64,000 bases of DNA from the NCBI GenBank assembly GCA_958295745.1, contig OY282370.1, positions 620,001 through 684,000 of the forward strand. The letters are read 5' to 3'. The stretch comes from an uncultured Acidimicrobiia bacterium. Its GTDB lineage: Bacteria; Actinomycetota; Acidimicrobiia; Spongiisociales; Spongiisociaceae. The notes beneath the pieces were generated by a model, which did no database searches, was not told the origin of the DNA, and saw nothing but the letters and a program-made list of their open reading frames with translations. How positions within the stretch are numbered: the first letter of the stretch is position 1; each line of letters starts with the position of its first letter. Shown here in pieces: positions 1 to 7,807 of the stretch. The position numbers were made by a program, and so were the translations under genes.

Positions 1-529
1 CACGAGACCTCGGCCCCTGGACGGCGAGTATCCCCAGCTCGTCGGTCCGTTCCTCGACCCTCACGTCACAGCCCTCCGCGTTCTGGAGAAACCACTCGCC
101 GGAGGGGTCCCCTGTGAAGAGATAGGAATCCTCGCCGGTGCGGAACACCAACCCGTCCGAGACCACCTTCCCGTCGTGGCTGCACCACGGGGTGTAGAAG
201 ATGCCGCCCGGGGCCAGGTCGTCGATTCGCCTGGGGATCAACCGGTCTACCAACCGCCCGGCGTCCGGCCCTTCTACCAGTATCTTGCACAACGGCGACA
301 TGTCCCCCATCGCGACGTTGGTCCGGATGGCGCCCAGCTCGGCGTGGAAATCGTCGTAGACATCCACCACATGACACAGGTCCCAGTTGAAATACCACGG
401 CGTCTCGCTGCGGGCGGCCGTCCGCTCGTGGAAGGGCGTACCGATCGCCCCGTCCGGCCGGAACCTGCTCGCCCGGGCCGGTTCCCACTCCGGAGGCCCG
501 GACCGCCCTCTCGTTCCCTGCCCGCCCAT
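1..529 (-). CDS. Aminomethyltransferase (GcvT-like) protein, partial
   Basis: The 3' part lies beyond the window edge; 176 N-terminal residues are visible from an ATG at 529. The segment around residues 73-90 (AMGDMSPLCKILVEGPDA) and ILAVQGPRS near 167-175 match the folate-binding aminomethyltransferase fold of GcvT, dimethylglycine-oxidase T domains and DMSP demethylase. These enzymes transfer a methyl or methylene unit from an amine or sulfonium substrate to tetrahydrofolate in the cytoplasm. The gene diverges from the coxM-like gene, with about 110 bp between their starts. The N-terminus, with W-rich stretches such as TPWYFNWD, looks more like the DmdA/dimethylglycine group than a glycine-cleavage T protein, but the substrate cannot be fixed from half a protein. 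Confidence 0.75.
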   Translation of the reverse strand, partial: MGGQGTRGRSGPPEWEPARASRFRPDGAIGTPFHERTAARSETPWYFNWDLCHVVDVYDDFHAELGAIRTNVAMGDMSPLCKILVEGPDAGRLVDRLIPRRIDDLAPGGIFYTPWCSHDGKVVSDGLVFRTGEDSYLFTGDPSGEWFLQNAEGCDVRVEERTDELGILAVQGPRSR

Positions 530-627
530 GCTCGAGTGCTCCTTCCCTCGACCCTCGACGTCTGAAACCGCGGCCCGCCCGCGGATTTGATGACACCAAA
601 CATGCATAATAGACTTCGACCGCCCCA

Positions 628-655
628 TGAAGCCCCCACGGTGAAGCCCCCACGG
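628..655 (+). repeat. 14-bp tandem duplication at the coxM-like start codon
   Basis: The unit TGAAGCCCCCACGG occurs twice back to back (628-641 and 642-655). The ancestral start was probably ATG AAG CCC CCA CGG TTC. After duplication the ATG at 627 opens a five-codon reading frame ending in TGA (642-644), while the copy junction creates GTG at 641 that restores the same N-terminus (V/M-KPPRFRY). Confidence 0.9.
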
Positions 656-1498
656 TTCAGATACGCTCGACCGGAAACCCTCGACGAAGCCCTGCACCTC
701 TTGGCCGAACACGGAGACGAGGCCCGGGTGCTGGCGGGCGGCCAGAGCCTGATCCCGCTCCTCAACTTCCGTCTGGCCCGACCGGAGGTATTGATCGACA
801 TCACGATGGTGGAGGAGCTGCGGCTCATGGCGGTCGAGAACGGAACCCTGCGGATCGGCGCCGCGGTCACCCAGCGCACGGTGGAGCGTTCGGAGGAAGC
901 CGCCCGGGCCTGCCCGTTGCTCACCAAAGCCCTCCCCTTCGTGGGTCACCTCCAGAACCGGACGCGGGGTACGGTGGCCGGAAGCATCGCCCACGCCGAC
1001 CCGGCGGCGGAGCTGCCCGCTGTGGCGGCGGCTCTCGACGCGGTCATGGTGGTGCGGTCCTCCTCCGTCGAGCGTACCGTCCCGGCCGGCGAGTTCTTCT
1101 TCGGGCCGTTCACCACCGCCCTGGAACCAGACGAGATCCTGGTCGAGGTGCGTTTCCCCTCTTCGGGGGGTGCAAGGTCATCGGTGGTCGAGATATCCCC
1201 CCGCTCGGGCGACTTCGCCATAGCCGGCGCGGCGGGCCTGCTCCTCGCTTCCCCGGGCGGCCGGACGGCGGAGTGCGCCTTGGCGCTGTTCGGCGTGGGG
1301 GGCGCCCCCCAGCGGCTGACCGAGGTGGAGGACCACCTGAAAGGCCGCCGGGTCACAAGCGGCCTGCTCGACGAGGCCGAGGAAATGACCGCCCGCACCG
1401 CCCTGGCCGACAGCGAGGACATCCACGCCGACGCCGCCTACCGAGCCCGGGTGGCCGGGGTGCTGGTGCGGCGCGCCGTGGAGGAGATGGCGGCGTGA
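641..1498 (+). CDS. Molybdenum hydroxylase FAD-binding subunit (CoxM/XdhB-like), set 1
   Basis: Medium subunit of a xanthine-dehydrogenase-family hydroxylase. It passes electrons from the [2Fe-2S] clusters to FAD. The 285-residue product has the FAD-binding AGGQS at residues 32-36, a second motif (GTVAGSIAHADP) near 110, and the usual family length. The GTG at 641 is chosen because homologs start at MKPPxFxY; an in-frame ATG at 587 would add 18 unconserved residues. A 14-bp duplication has replaced the original ATG by this GTG. The gene is first of an M-S-L set and overlaps the small-subunit gene by four bases (GTGA), so translation is probably coupled. Confidence 0.9.
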   Translation: MKPPRFRYARPETLDEALHLLAEHGDEARVLAGGQSLIPLLNFRLARPEVLIDITMVEELRLMAVENGTLRIGAAVTQRTVERSEEAARACPLLTKALPFVGHLQNRTRGTVAGSIAHADPAAELPAVAAALDAVMVVRSSSVERTVPAGEFFFGPFTTALEPDEILVEVRFPSSGGARSSVVEISPRSGDFAIAGAAGLLLASPGGRTAECALALFGVGGAPQRLTEVEDHLKGRRVTSGLLDEAEEMTARTALADSEDIHADAAYRARVAGVLVRRAVEEMAA

Positions 1499-2001
1499 GG
1501 CCGGTGCCGCGCCCCGCCGACCGGATCACGGTGTCGATGAGCGTGAACGGAGGCCCGGTGGAGCGCACAGTGGACTCCCGCAGGCTGCTGGCCGATTTCC
1601 TGCGCGAAGACCTCGGCCTTACCGGCACCCACCTGGGCTGCGAGCACGGCGTGTGCGGCGCCTGCACTCTGCTGGTGGACGGCCGGCCCGTCCGTTCCTG
1701 CATCATGCTGGCCGTCCAGGCCGACGGGTGCGAGGTGACCACGGTGGAGGGGATAACCCCCCGAGAAGGCCTCAACCCCATACAGCAGGCCTTCAAGGAC
1801 CATCACGGCCTGCAGTGCGGGTTCTGCACGCCCGGCTTTCTGATGACCCTGACGGGCGCCGAGCCGTCCGAATACCCCGACGACGAGAGCATCCGGGAGC
1901 TGCTGGCCGGCAACCTGTGCCGCTGCACCGGCTACGAGGGAATCGTCGAGGCGGTCAGGGCGGCTTGGGGCCGCGATGAGCGGGAGGGGCGGCGCCCTTG
2001 A
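1495..2001 (+). CDS. Molybdenum hydroxylase [2Fe-2S] subunit (CoxS/XdhC-type small subunit), set 1
   Basis: Small iron-sulfur subunit of 168 residues. The plant-ferredoxin-like N-terminal domain carries CEHGVCGAC at residues 49-57. The C-terminal helical domain carries CGFCTPG near 110 and CRCTGY near 143, which ligate the second cluster close to the molybdopterin. The GTG at 1495 overlaps the preceding stop (GTGA), and the stop overlaps the TTG start of the large-subunit gene (TTGA). This continuous coupling indicates one polycistronic unit making a stoichiometric complex. Confidence 0.92.
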   Translation: MRPVPRPADRITVSMSVNGGPVERTVDSRRLLADFLREDLGLTGTHLGCEHGVCGACTLLVDGRPVRSCIMLAVQADGCEVTTVEGITPREGLNPIQQAFKDHHGLQCGFCTPGFLMTLTGAEPSEYPDDESIRELLAGNLCRCTGYEGIVEAVRAAWGRDEREGRRP

Positions 2002-4370
2002 CCGCCCGGCCCTCCTTCATCGGCGCCCATACCCCCCGGGTGGAGGACGACCGGCTCCTGACCGGCGGGGCGCGGTTCGGGGCCGACGTGTCCCTGCCCG
2101 GAATGCTGGAGGCCGCCTTCTACCGGAGCCCGCTCCCCCACGCCCTGATCGGAGGCGTGGATCCGAGCCGCACGGCCGAGTTGAAGGGAGTGGCCGGGGT
2201 GTTCACCGCCGAGGACATGTCGGATGTCTCCCCCTTCCCGGACTTCGACGAGCACGCCCGCCCAGTCGAGATCTTCCCGCTGGCCAGGGGCCGGGTCCGG
2301 TACGCGGGAGCGCCCATCGCGGCGGTGGTGGCCGCCGACCGTTACGAGGCGGAGGATGCGGTCGACCTGCTGTCCGTCGACCTCGACCCCCTCCCGCCGG
2401 TCGTCTCCGTGGAACAGGCGCTGGCCCCCGACGCCCCCCGCCTGTACCCCGACTGGCCGGACAACGCGGTCATCGAGTGGCCCGTCTCGAACCCGGACGC
2501 CATCGCCGAGTTCGACCGCCTGGAGGACGGGGCCTTCACGGTCGGGGGCCGCTACGAGATCCGGCGCCATACCGGGGCGCCGATCGAGACCCGGGGGGTG
2601 GCGGCCGAGTTCCGCGAGGGCCGGCTGACGGTGTGGACCACCACCCAGTTCCCCCACATAGCCCGCACCATGCTCTCCTACTGCCTCCCGCTCGACGAGT
2701 CGGACATCCGGGTCGTCGTACCCGACGTGGGCGGGGGGTTCGGCGTCAAGGCGGAGTTCTACGTCGAAGAGGTGACCATCCCGTGGCTGGCCATGAAGCT
2801 GGGCCGCCCGGTCCGCTGGATCGAGGACCGCCGGGAGCATCTGATCGCCACCTGCCACGCCCGCGACCTGGTGCTGGATCTGGAGGCGGCGGTCGGCCCG
2901 GACGGGCGGTTCCGGGCGGTGCGGGGCATGGCGATCCAGGACCTCGGAGCGGCGGAGATGTATCCCTACGGCTTCTCCCCCACCTTCACGGCGGTCGGCC
3001 ACATCACCGGCCCCTACCGCATCCCCCACCAGTCGGTCGGGGTGCTGGCGGCGGCCACCAACAAGACCCCAAACGGCGCCTACAGGGGCTTCGGGATTCC
3101 CGAGGCCGCCTTCGGGATCGAGCGGCTCATGGACAAGGCGGCCGACCGGCTGGGGCTGGACCGCAACGAGATACGCCGCCGCAACCTCATAGGCCAGGAG
3201 GACATCCCCTACACCACCTCGGCCGGCGCCGTCGTCGACTCGGGAAGCCACCGCGAGACCTTCGAGGAAACCGTCCGGGTTGCCGCCGAGCGTCGGGAAC
3301 ACTGGCGGGATCGGCTGGCCGGCGACCCCCGCATCCGCGTGGGGTCGGGCGTGGTCAACTACATCGAAGGGGTAACCCCCACCTATTTCATGACCACCGG
3401 GCACTGGACGTCCTTCGACTCCTGTTCGATCAGGGTGAACCCCGACGGAACCGCGGTGGTGTCGGTGGGCGTCTCGACCTCCGGCCAGGGTCTGGAGTCG
3501 ATGCTGACCACCCTCACCGCCGAGGCGCTCGGCGTCCGCCGCGACCAGGTTCGGATCGTCATGGGGGACACCGACCGGACTCCATACGGTCTGGGCAGCT
3601 GGGGAAGCCGGAGCACCAACGTGGCCTCGGGCGCCTTGCGCGAGGCCGCCGACGCCTTGTTGGGCAAGGCCGTCCGGATCGCCGCCCATCTGCTCGAGGC
3701 CTCCCCGGAGGACATCGAGGTCTACGACGGGTCTTTCGAGGTCCGGGGCAGCCCCGGGGCTGCGGTCACCTGGAGGCAGGTGGCCACCGCGGCCAACATC
3801 CGCACCATGGACCTGCCCGAAGGGGTGAAGCCGGGGATGGAAGCCTCCGCCTCCTACGATCCGCCCGGCATCGAGCACACCCCCGACGAGTACGGACGGG
3901 TGAACGCCGCCGCCACCTACACGAACGCCAGCCACGCCGCGGTGGTGTCGGTCGATGTGGGAACCGGCCAGGTCCGGGTGCTCGAGTACATCGTGGCGCA
4001 CGACTGCGGCACGGTGATAAACCCCCAGATCGTCCGGGGGCAGGTGGTGGGCGGGATCGCCCAGGGTATAGGCGGCGCCCTCCTCGAGCAGCTCCATTAC
4101 GACGAATTCGGAAATCCGCTCTCCACCTCTTTCCTCGATTACCACCTGCCGACCGCCGCCGAGATACCGCCCATGGCGGTTCTGCACTTCGAGTCCCCGG
4201 CGCCGGAGATGCCCTGGGGGGCGAAGGGGGCGGGAGAGGCCGGGATCATCGGGCCGGCGCCCGCCATCGCCGCCGGGGTGGAGGATGCGCTGTCCGAGTA
4301 CGGGATAGCCGAGATCACCCTCACCCCCATCACGGCCCCCTACTTGCTCGGCCTGCTCCCCTCCGGTTAG
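1998..4370 (+). CDS. Molybdenum hydroxylase catalytic subunit (CoxL/XdhA-like), set 1
   Basis: Large molybdopterin-binding subunit of 790 residues, the usual size. Visible family motifs are VGGGFGVK, NGAYRGFG (AYRGFG at 361-366) and the C-terminal GAKGAGE with the conserved Glu. Form I aerobic CO dehydrogenases have AYxCSFR in the active-site loop, and this protein does not, so CO oxidation is unlikely. Purines, nicotinate-like rings or aldehydes are more plausible substrates. TTG is the start, overlapping the coxS stop. A deaminase gene follows after 10 bp. The downstream MoxR and VWA genes resemble the CoxD/CoxE factors that install the sulfurated cofactor. Confidence 0.9.
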   Translation: MTARPSFIGAHTPRVEDDRLLTGGARFGADVSLPGMLEAAFYRSPLPHALIGGVDPSRTAELKGVAGVFTAEDMSDVSPFPDFDEHARPVEIFPLARGRVRYAGAPIAAVVAADRYEAEDAVDLLSVDLDPLPPVVSVEQALAPDAPRLYPDWPDNAVIEWPVSNPDAIAEFDRLEDGAFTVGGRYEIRRHTGAPIETRGVAAEFREGRLTVWTTTQFPHIARTMLSYCLPLDESDIRVVVPDVGGGFGVKAEFYVEEVTIPWLAMKLGRPVRWIEDRREHLIATCHARDLVLDLEAAVGPDGRFRAVRGMAIQDLGAAEMYPYGFSPTFTAVGHITGPYRIPHQSVGVLAAATNKTPNGAYRGFGIPEAAFGIERLMDKAADRLGLDRNEIRRRNLIGQEDIPYTTSAGAVVDSGSHRETFEETVRVAAERREHWRDRLAGDPRIRVGSGVVNYIEGVTPTYFMTTGHWTSFDSCSIRVNPDGTAVVSVGVSTSGQGLESMLTTLTAEALGVRRDQVRIVMGDTDRTPYGLGSWGSRSTNVASGALREAADALLGKAVRIAAHLLEASPEDIEVYDGSFEVRGSPGAAVTWRQVATAANIRTMDLPEGVKPGMEASASYDPPGIEHTPDEYGRVNAAATYTNASHAAVVSVDVGTGQVRVLEYIVAHDCGTVINPQIVRGQVVGGIAQGIGGALLEQLHYDEFGNPLSTSFLDYHLPTAAEIPPMAVLHFESPAPEMPWGAKGAGEAGIIGPAPAIAAGVEDALSEYGIAEITLTPITAPYLLGLLPSG

Positions 4371-4380
4371 CATCAGCCGG

Positions 4381-4899
4381 GTGGCGGAGGAACTGAGCGC
4401 CCAGGACAAACGGTTGCTGCGGCAGGCCATCGAGGTCTCCGCCCGGGCGGTGGCCAACGGAAACATGCCGTTCGGCGCGGTGCTCGCCGACCCGGAAGGC
4501 AACGTCCTGATAGAGGCGGAGAACACCACTTTCACCGGGAAGAACCCCCTCAACCACGCCGAGACCAACCTGGTCAACATGGCAGTCACTACCTTGCCGC
4601 CCGAGCAGGTCGCCGCCGCCACCCTCTATACGAGCTGCGAACCCTGCGCCATGTGCAGCGGCGCCATGTACTGGGGCGGCATCAACCGGATGGTGTACGG
4701 GATGTCCGAGCGGGACCTGCTGACCTACACCGGAGACGACCCCAGCAACGCCACGATGTGGGGAGTGGGATGCCGGAACGTGCTCCACAGCGGCCAGCGC
4801 ACCATCGAGGTGATCGGCCCCCACCTGGTAGAGGAGTCATCCGAGGTCCAGCGCGACTACTGGGAGCGTACGGACCGCCAAGCGCACTATTGGAGCTGA
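4381..4899 (+). CDS. Nucleoside/nucleobase deaminase (guanine-deaminase-like, CDA fold)
   Basis: This 172-residue zinc hydrolase has the cytidine-deaminase-fold signature: HAE near residues 59-61 (Zn ligand and proton shuttle) and PCAMCSG at 88-94 (two Zn cysteines). Its length and the GGINRMVYGMS segment resemble GuaD and s-triazine side-chain deaminases more than TadA. The likely reaction is hydrolytic removal of an exocyclic amine from a base such as guanine. It follows the hydroxylase large subunit by 10 bp, so it is probably co-transcribed. A guanine-to-xanthine step feeding a xanthine-type hydroxylase would make sense, but this is inference. The start is GTG. Confidence 0.8.
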   Translation: MAEELSAQDKRLLRQAIEVSARAVANGNMPFGAVLADPEGNVLIEAENTTFTGKNPLNHAETNLVNMAVTTLPPEQVAAATLYTSCEPCAMCSGAMYWGGINRMVYGMSERDLLTYTGDDPSNATMWGVGCRNVLHSGQRTIEVIGPHLVEESSEVQRDYWERTDRQAHYWS

Positions 4900-4998
4900 A
4901 CCCTCGGCTTTCTCGGCTCCAGTCCTCCATCGGCGCCCCGGGAAACGGCTATCTTTGACGGGGACGGACCTCCACGTATCTCCACGGAAGGAATTGAC

Positions 4999-6174
4999 AT
5001 GCCCGATGTAGAACCTGTGGCCATCGTAGGGGCGGCCCGAACCGCCGTCGGAACGTACGGAGGCTCGCTGAGCCGCATCGAAGCCCACGAGCTGGGCGCC
5101 CTCACGATCGAGGAATCACTCCGCCGCGCCGGTGTCGGCGCCGACGAGGTGGACGAGGTGGTGATGGGCCAGATCGGGCAGGTGGGCGGGGACGCCTACA
5201 ACGCCCGGCGCTGCGCACTGGCGGCCGGCCTCCCCCCCACCGCCACCGCCATGAACGTCAACCGCCTCTGCTCGTCGGGCCTGCAGGCCATCATCACCGG
5301 CGCCCAGCAGGTCATGCTGGGAGAGGCGGACATCGTGGTGGCCGGCGGCAACGAGAGCATGAGCCGCCAGCCTTTCCTCGACTACCAGGCCCGCGACGGA
5401 TGGAAGCTGGGTCCCCGCAAGATCATCGACGGCACCCTGTCCCTGGTGACGGATCCTTTCGGCGGCTATCCCATGGGGGTAACGGCGGAGAAGGTGGCGG
5501 AACGCTACGGCGTCAGCCGCCCGGAACAGGACCGGTTCGCCGCCCGGAGCCAACACCTGGCCGCCGTCGCCATCAAGGAAGGCCACTTCGTGGAGGAGAT
5601 CGTCGGGGTGGAGCGCCCCAGGGAGGAACCCTTCCTGGTCGACGAGCACCCCAGGCCCAACGCAACGGAGGAGCGCCTGGCCCGGCTCCGGCCCGTATTC
5701 GTCGAGAACGGCACGGTGACCGCCGGCAACTCGTCGGGAATCAACGACGGGGCCGCCGCAGTGGTGCTGATGAGCGAGAGGATGGTCCGAGCCCGCGGCC
5801 TCACCCCCCGCCTGCGCCTGGCGGCCTGGGCGGTGTCGGGCATCGAACCCGAGGTGATGGGGTACGCCCCGGCCCTCGCCATCCCCGCCGTGCTCGACAA
5901 GGCGGGCCTCACCCTCGACGACATCGACCTGGTCGAGCTCAACGAGGCTTTTGCCGCCCAGGCGGTGGCGGTCATCCGCGACGCCGGACTGGACCCGGAG
6001 AAGACCAACGTGTCGGGCGGGGCCATCGCCCTGGGCCATCCGGTCGGGGCCACCGGGGCGATCCTCGCCATCAAGCTCCTGCACGCCCTCGAGCGGACAG
6101 GCGGGCGGCGCGGCATCGTGACGATGTGCATCGGAGGCGGACAGGGGATGGCCGCCGTCTTCGAGCGTCCTTGA
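4999..6174 (+). CDS. Thiolase family acetyl-CoA C-acyltransferase
   Basis: Thiolase of 391 residues, full length for the family. It has the nucleophilic Cys in NRLCSSG (about residue 91), the GHPVGATGA box with the catalytic His near 348, and the second Cys in CIGGGQG near 376. It either cleaves 3-ketoacyl-CoA or condenses acetyl-CoA units in the cytoplasm. An AAGGA ribosome-binding site sits about 7 bp before the ATG, and the 100-bp gap upstream suggests its own promoter. The stop overlaps a possible TTG start of the MoxR gene. Chain-length preference cannot be read from sequence. Confidence 0.9.
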   Translation: MPDVEPVAIVGAARTAVGTYGGSLSRIEAHELGALTIEESLRRAGVGADEVDEVVMGQIGQVGGDAYNARRCALAAGLPPTATAMNVNRLCSSGLQAIITGAQQVMLGEADIVVAGGNESMSRQPFLDYQARDGWKLGPRKIIDGTLSLVTDPFGGYPMGVTAEKVAERYGVSRPEQDRFAARSQHLAAVAIKEGHFVEEIVGVERPREEPFLVDEHPRPNATEERLARLRPVFVENGTVTAGNSSGINDGAAAVVLMSERMVRARGLTPRLRLAAWAVSGIEPEVMGYAPALAIPAVLDKAGLTLDDIDLVELNEAFAAQAVAVIRDAGLDPEKTNVSGGAIALGHPVGATGAILAIKLLHALERTGGRRGIVTMCIGGGQGMAAVFERP

Positions 6175-7091
6175 CCGGCGCCTCTCGACCCGCCCGCGGC
6201 GGAGGCGTCGGCGGCCGCATCGGGGGAATCGCCGGCATTACCAGGATGCTGGAAGGACAGGCCTATCTGGCCGACCGGGGCCTCTCCACCGCCCTGTACC
6301 TCTCCCTCACCCTGCCCCAGCCGCTCCTCCTGGAAGGCGAGGCCGGAGTCGGCAAGACCGAGGTTGCCAAGGCGCTGGCAGACGGGCTGGGGGTGGAGCT
6401 GGTCAGGCTCCAGTGCTACGAAGGAATCGACGCCAACCAGGCCCTCTACGAGTGGGACTACCCGCGCCAGCTGCTCTACCTGCGCCGGGCGGGCGAAGCA
6501 GACGGAGACGCGGGCGGCGGCGCCGCGGACGAGCTGTTCGCGGAGCGGTTCCTGGTGGAGCGGCCCCTGCTGAAGGCCCTGCGGCTGGGTTCCGGCTGCG
6601 TGCTGCTGATCGACGAGATCGACCGGGCCGACGACGAGTTCGAGGCTTTCCTGCTGGAGATACTCTCCGACTTCCAGATCTCCATCCCCGAGATCGGCAC
6701 CGTGGCGGCGCCCCGCCCTCCGGCGGTGATCGTCACCTCCAACCGCACCCGTGAGCTGCACGACGCCCTGAAGCGCCGCTGCCTGTACCACTGGATCGAC
6801 TTCCCCGGCCTGGAGCGGGAGATCGAGATCGTGGCCGCCCGAGCGCCCGAGGTGCCGGAGCGGCTGGCCCGCAGCACCGGCCGGGTGGTGTCGAACCTGC
6901 GCAGCCGCCTGGAACTGGTGAAGCAACCCGGGGTGGCGGAGACCATCAGCTGGTCCCGCGCCCTCCATCATCTCGGAGAGGAGCAGGTAACCCCGGACAA
7001 CTTCGACCTCGGTCTAGGCGCCGTCATCAAGGACCGCGACGACCTGACCGCTGTCCACCGCCGCATGGATGACATTTTGGATGGCGCCTGA
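6171..7091 (+). CDS. MoxR-family AAA ATPase (CoxD-like)
   Basis: AAA+ ATPase with Walker A GEAGVGKT (about residues 57-64) and Walker B LLIDEID (about 145-151). Segments such as LQCYEGIDANQALYEW are typical of CoxD-type MoxR chaperones that help sulfurate or insert the Mo/Cu cofactor of molybdenum hydroxylases. The start is uncertain. TTG at 6171 would overlap the thiolase stop (TTGA), like the other couplings here. ATG at 6246 would give a shorter protein lacking a few residues usually present before GQAYLAD. Its partner VWA protein lies downstream but is separated by an AT-rich insertion and a broken gene. Confidence 0.85.
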   Translation: MTGASRPARGGGVGGRIGGIAGITRMLEGQAYLADRGLSTALYLSLTLPQPLLLEGEAGVGKTEVAKALADGLGVELVRLQCYEGIDANQALYEWDYPRQLLYLRRAGEADGDAGGGAADELFAERFLVERPLLKALRLGSGCVLLIDEIDRADDEFEAFLLEILSDFQISIPEIGTVAAPRPPAVIVTSNRTRELHDALKRRCLYHWIDFPGLEREIEIVAARAPEVPERLARSTGRVVSNLRSRLELVKQPGVAETISWSRALHHLGEEQVTPDNFDLGLGAVIKDRDDLTAVHRRMDDILDGA

Positions 7092-7199
7092 CCTGGCCCG
7101 GGCCGCCGGGGCACACCGTCCAGGCGGACGAGAACCGGTTTGAAAATCTTTCTTGGAGTAGAAGAGGTAGAAGAAAACTAGCTAACCTACTAAAAGGTA

Positions 7200-7244
7200 A
7201 CCCTACGGCAAAGGGCCATAACAGGTTCGACTCCTGTGTAGGGT
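7200..7244 (+). ncRNA. tRNA-like acceptor/T-arm minihelix (no anticodon arm)
   Basis: ACCCTAC (7200-7206) pairs with GTAGGGT (7238-7244). Directly inside the 3' strand is a perfect T-arm: ACAGG (7221-7225), loop TTCGACT, CCTGT (7233-7237), matching the GGTTCGANTCC consensus of tRNA and tmRNA. The 14 nt between the acceptor 5' strand and the T-arm can form only a 3-bp GGC/GCC hairpin, so D and anticodon arms are absent. No CCA follows. It could be a tRNA-derived attachment site or remnant, or a tRNA-like cap on an RNA of the island. Confidence 0.45.
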
Positions 7245-7291
7245 ACGACTATAAGGATCAACCTTTAGCAAAAAGGAAAGGAAAGACTGCA

Positions 7292-7549
7292 ATGGGAATA
7301 CCAGCTGCAGGAAAACCCAGCCCATCTCCAAGACCGGTAGAAGGTAGGAACATGGTGGTTGGTAGCAATACCACTTGCTGCCCAAGACAGAAAGGAGATA
7401 CCGACCTTATAATATTGACAGTCGATAGCCAAGGCATAGTTAGGGTCGTTGAAAAGGATCCTAAGGGGCCGCAGATAGGAGTCATATATCTGAGGGCTCA
7501 GAAAGTTGACTCTTATGAAGAGGCTCTAGACTATTATACTAGCGACTAA
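7292..7549 (+). CDS. Small protein of AT-rich island, unrecognised
   Basis: An 85-residue reading frame preceded by AGGAAAGGAAAG 6-8 bp before the ATG, a strong ribosome-binding site. The product starts MGIPAAGKPSPSPRP, has a CC pair near residue 30, and ends with a segment that looks like a small beta/alpha fold (DLIILTVDSQGIVRVV, then an acidic helix and DYYTSD). I see no signal peptide or membrane segment and do not recognise the family. Codon use (AAA, ATA, AGG, CTA) is unlike the neighbours, which supports foreign origin. It lies 48 bp after the tRNA-like hairpin and may share its transcript. Confidence 0.5.
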   Translation: MGIPAAGKPSPSPRPVEGRNMVVGSNTTCCPRQKGDTDLIILTVDSQGIVRVVEKDPKGPQIGVIYLRAQKVDSYEEALDYYTSD

Positions 7550-7550
7550 A

Positions 7551-7700
7551 GACCTGGCGCTGCGCAACGGGCAGGTCGGCAGCAGGGTGCGGGGCACGGC
7601 TTACCTGCACCGGTCTCGGACCCCGCTGGAACAGGCCGATCTGTCGGTTCCCGCCCCGGCCGGATTCAGCTCGGAATGTGAAGGAATGTGCGGGATATAG
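7551..7700 (+). pseudogene. 3' remnant of an interrupted gene
   Basis: GC-rich sequence restarts abruptly after the island in an open frame of 49 codons (DLALRNGQVGSRVRG... ending SSECEGMCGI) that stops at TAG 7698-7700. It has native codon use but no start codon or ribosome-binding site. It reads like the C-terminus of a protein whose 5' part was lost when the AT-rich segment arrived. I do not recognise the parent protein. A short frame opening at ATG 7081, overlapping the end of the moxR gene, might be the lost 5' end, but it runs into a stop at the island edge. Confidence 0.5.
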
Positions 7701-7807
7701 ACGGTAGGAAAGAACCAAACCTACCGCATCCATCATGAACATCCCGCCGCAACAACGATCACCTCAGCGCGGGTTGAGGTATTGGATTAGATTTTACACT
7801 CCGGCCG

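Larger units (their letters stand above)
7141..7550. other. AT-rich island (foreign DNA candidate)
   Basis: Base composition drops sharply at both edges: GC-rich sequence ends around 7140 and resumes at 7551. The segment is rich in A and G and holds a tRNA-like hairpin pair (7200-7244) and one 85-codon reading frame with a strong ribosome-binding site. No integrase, transposase or terminal repeat is visible. It separates the moxR-like gene from a gene remnant and the coxE-like gene, which are normally adjacent, so it looks like an insertion into an operon. Confidence 0.7.

Noticed and set aside
1932-4622. 896-codon minus-strand frame opposite the set 1 large subunit
   Set aside because: Gly/Asp/Arg-rich shadow without motifs; the plus strand encodes a complete hydroxylase subunit.
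7165-7250. Complete tRNA gene
   Set aside because: Only an acceptor stem and T-arm can be formed; there is no D arm, anticodon arm or CCA, and no 5' strand at tRNA distance that pairs with the acceptor 3' strand.
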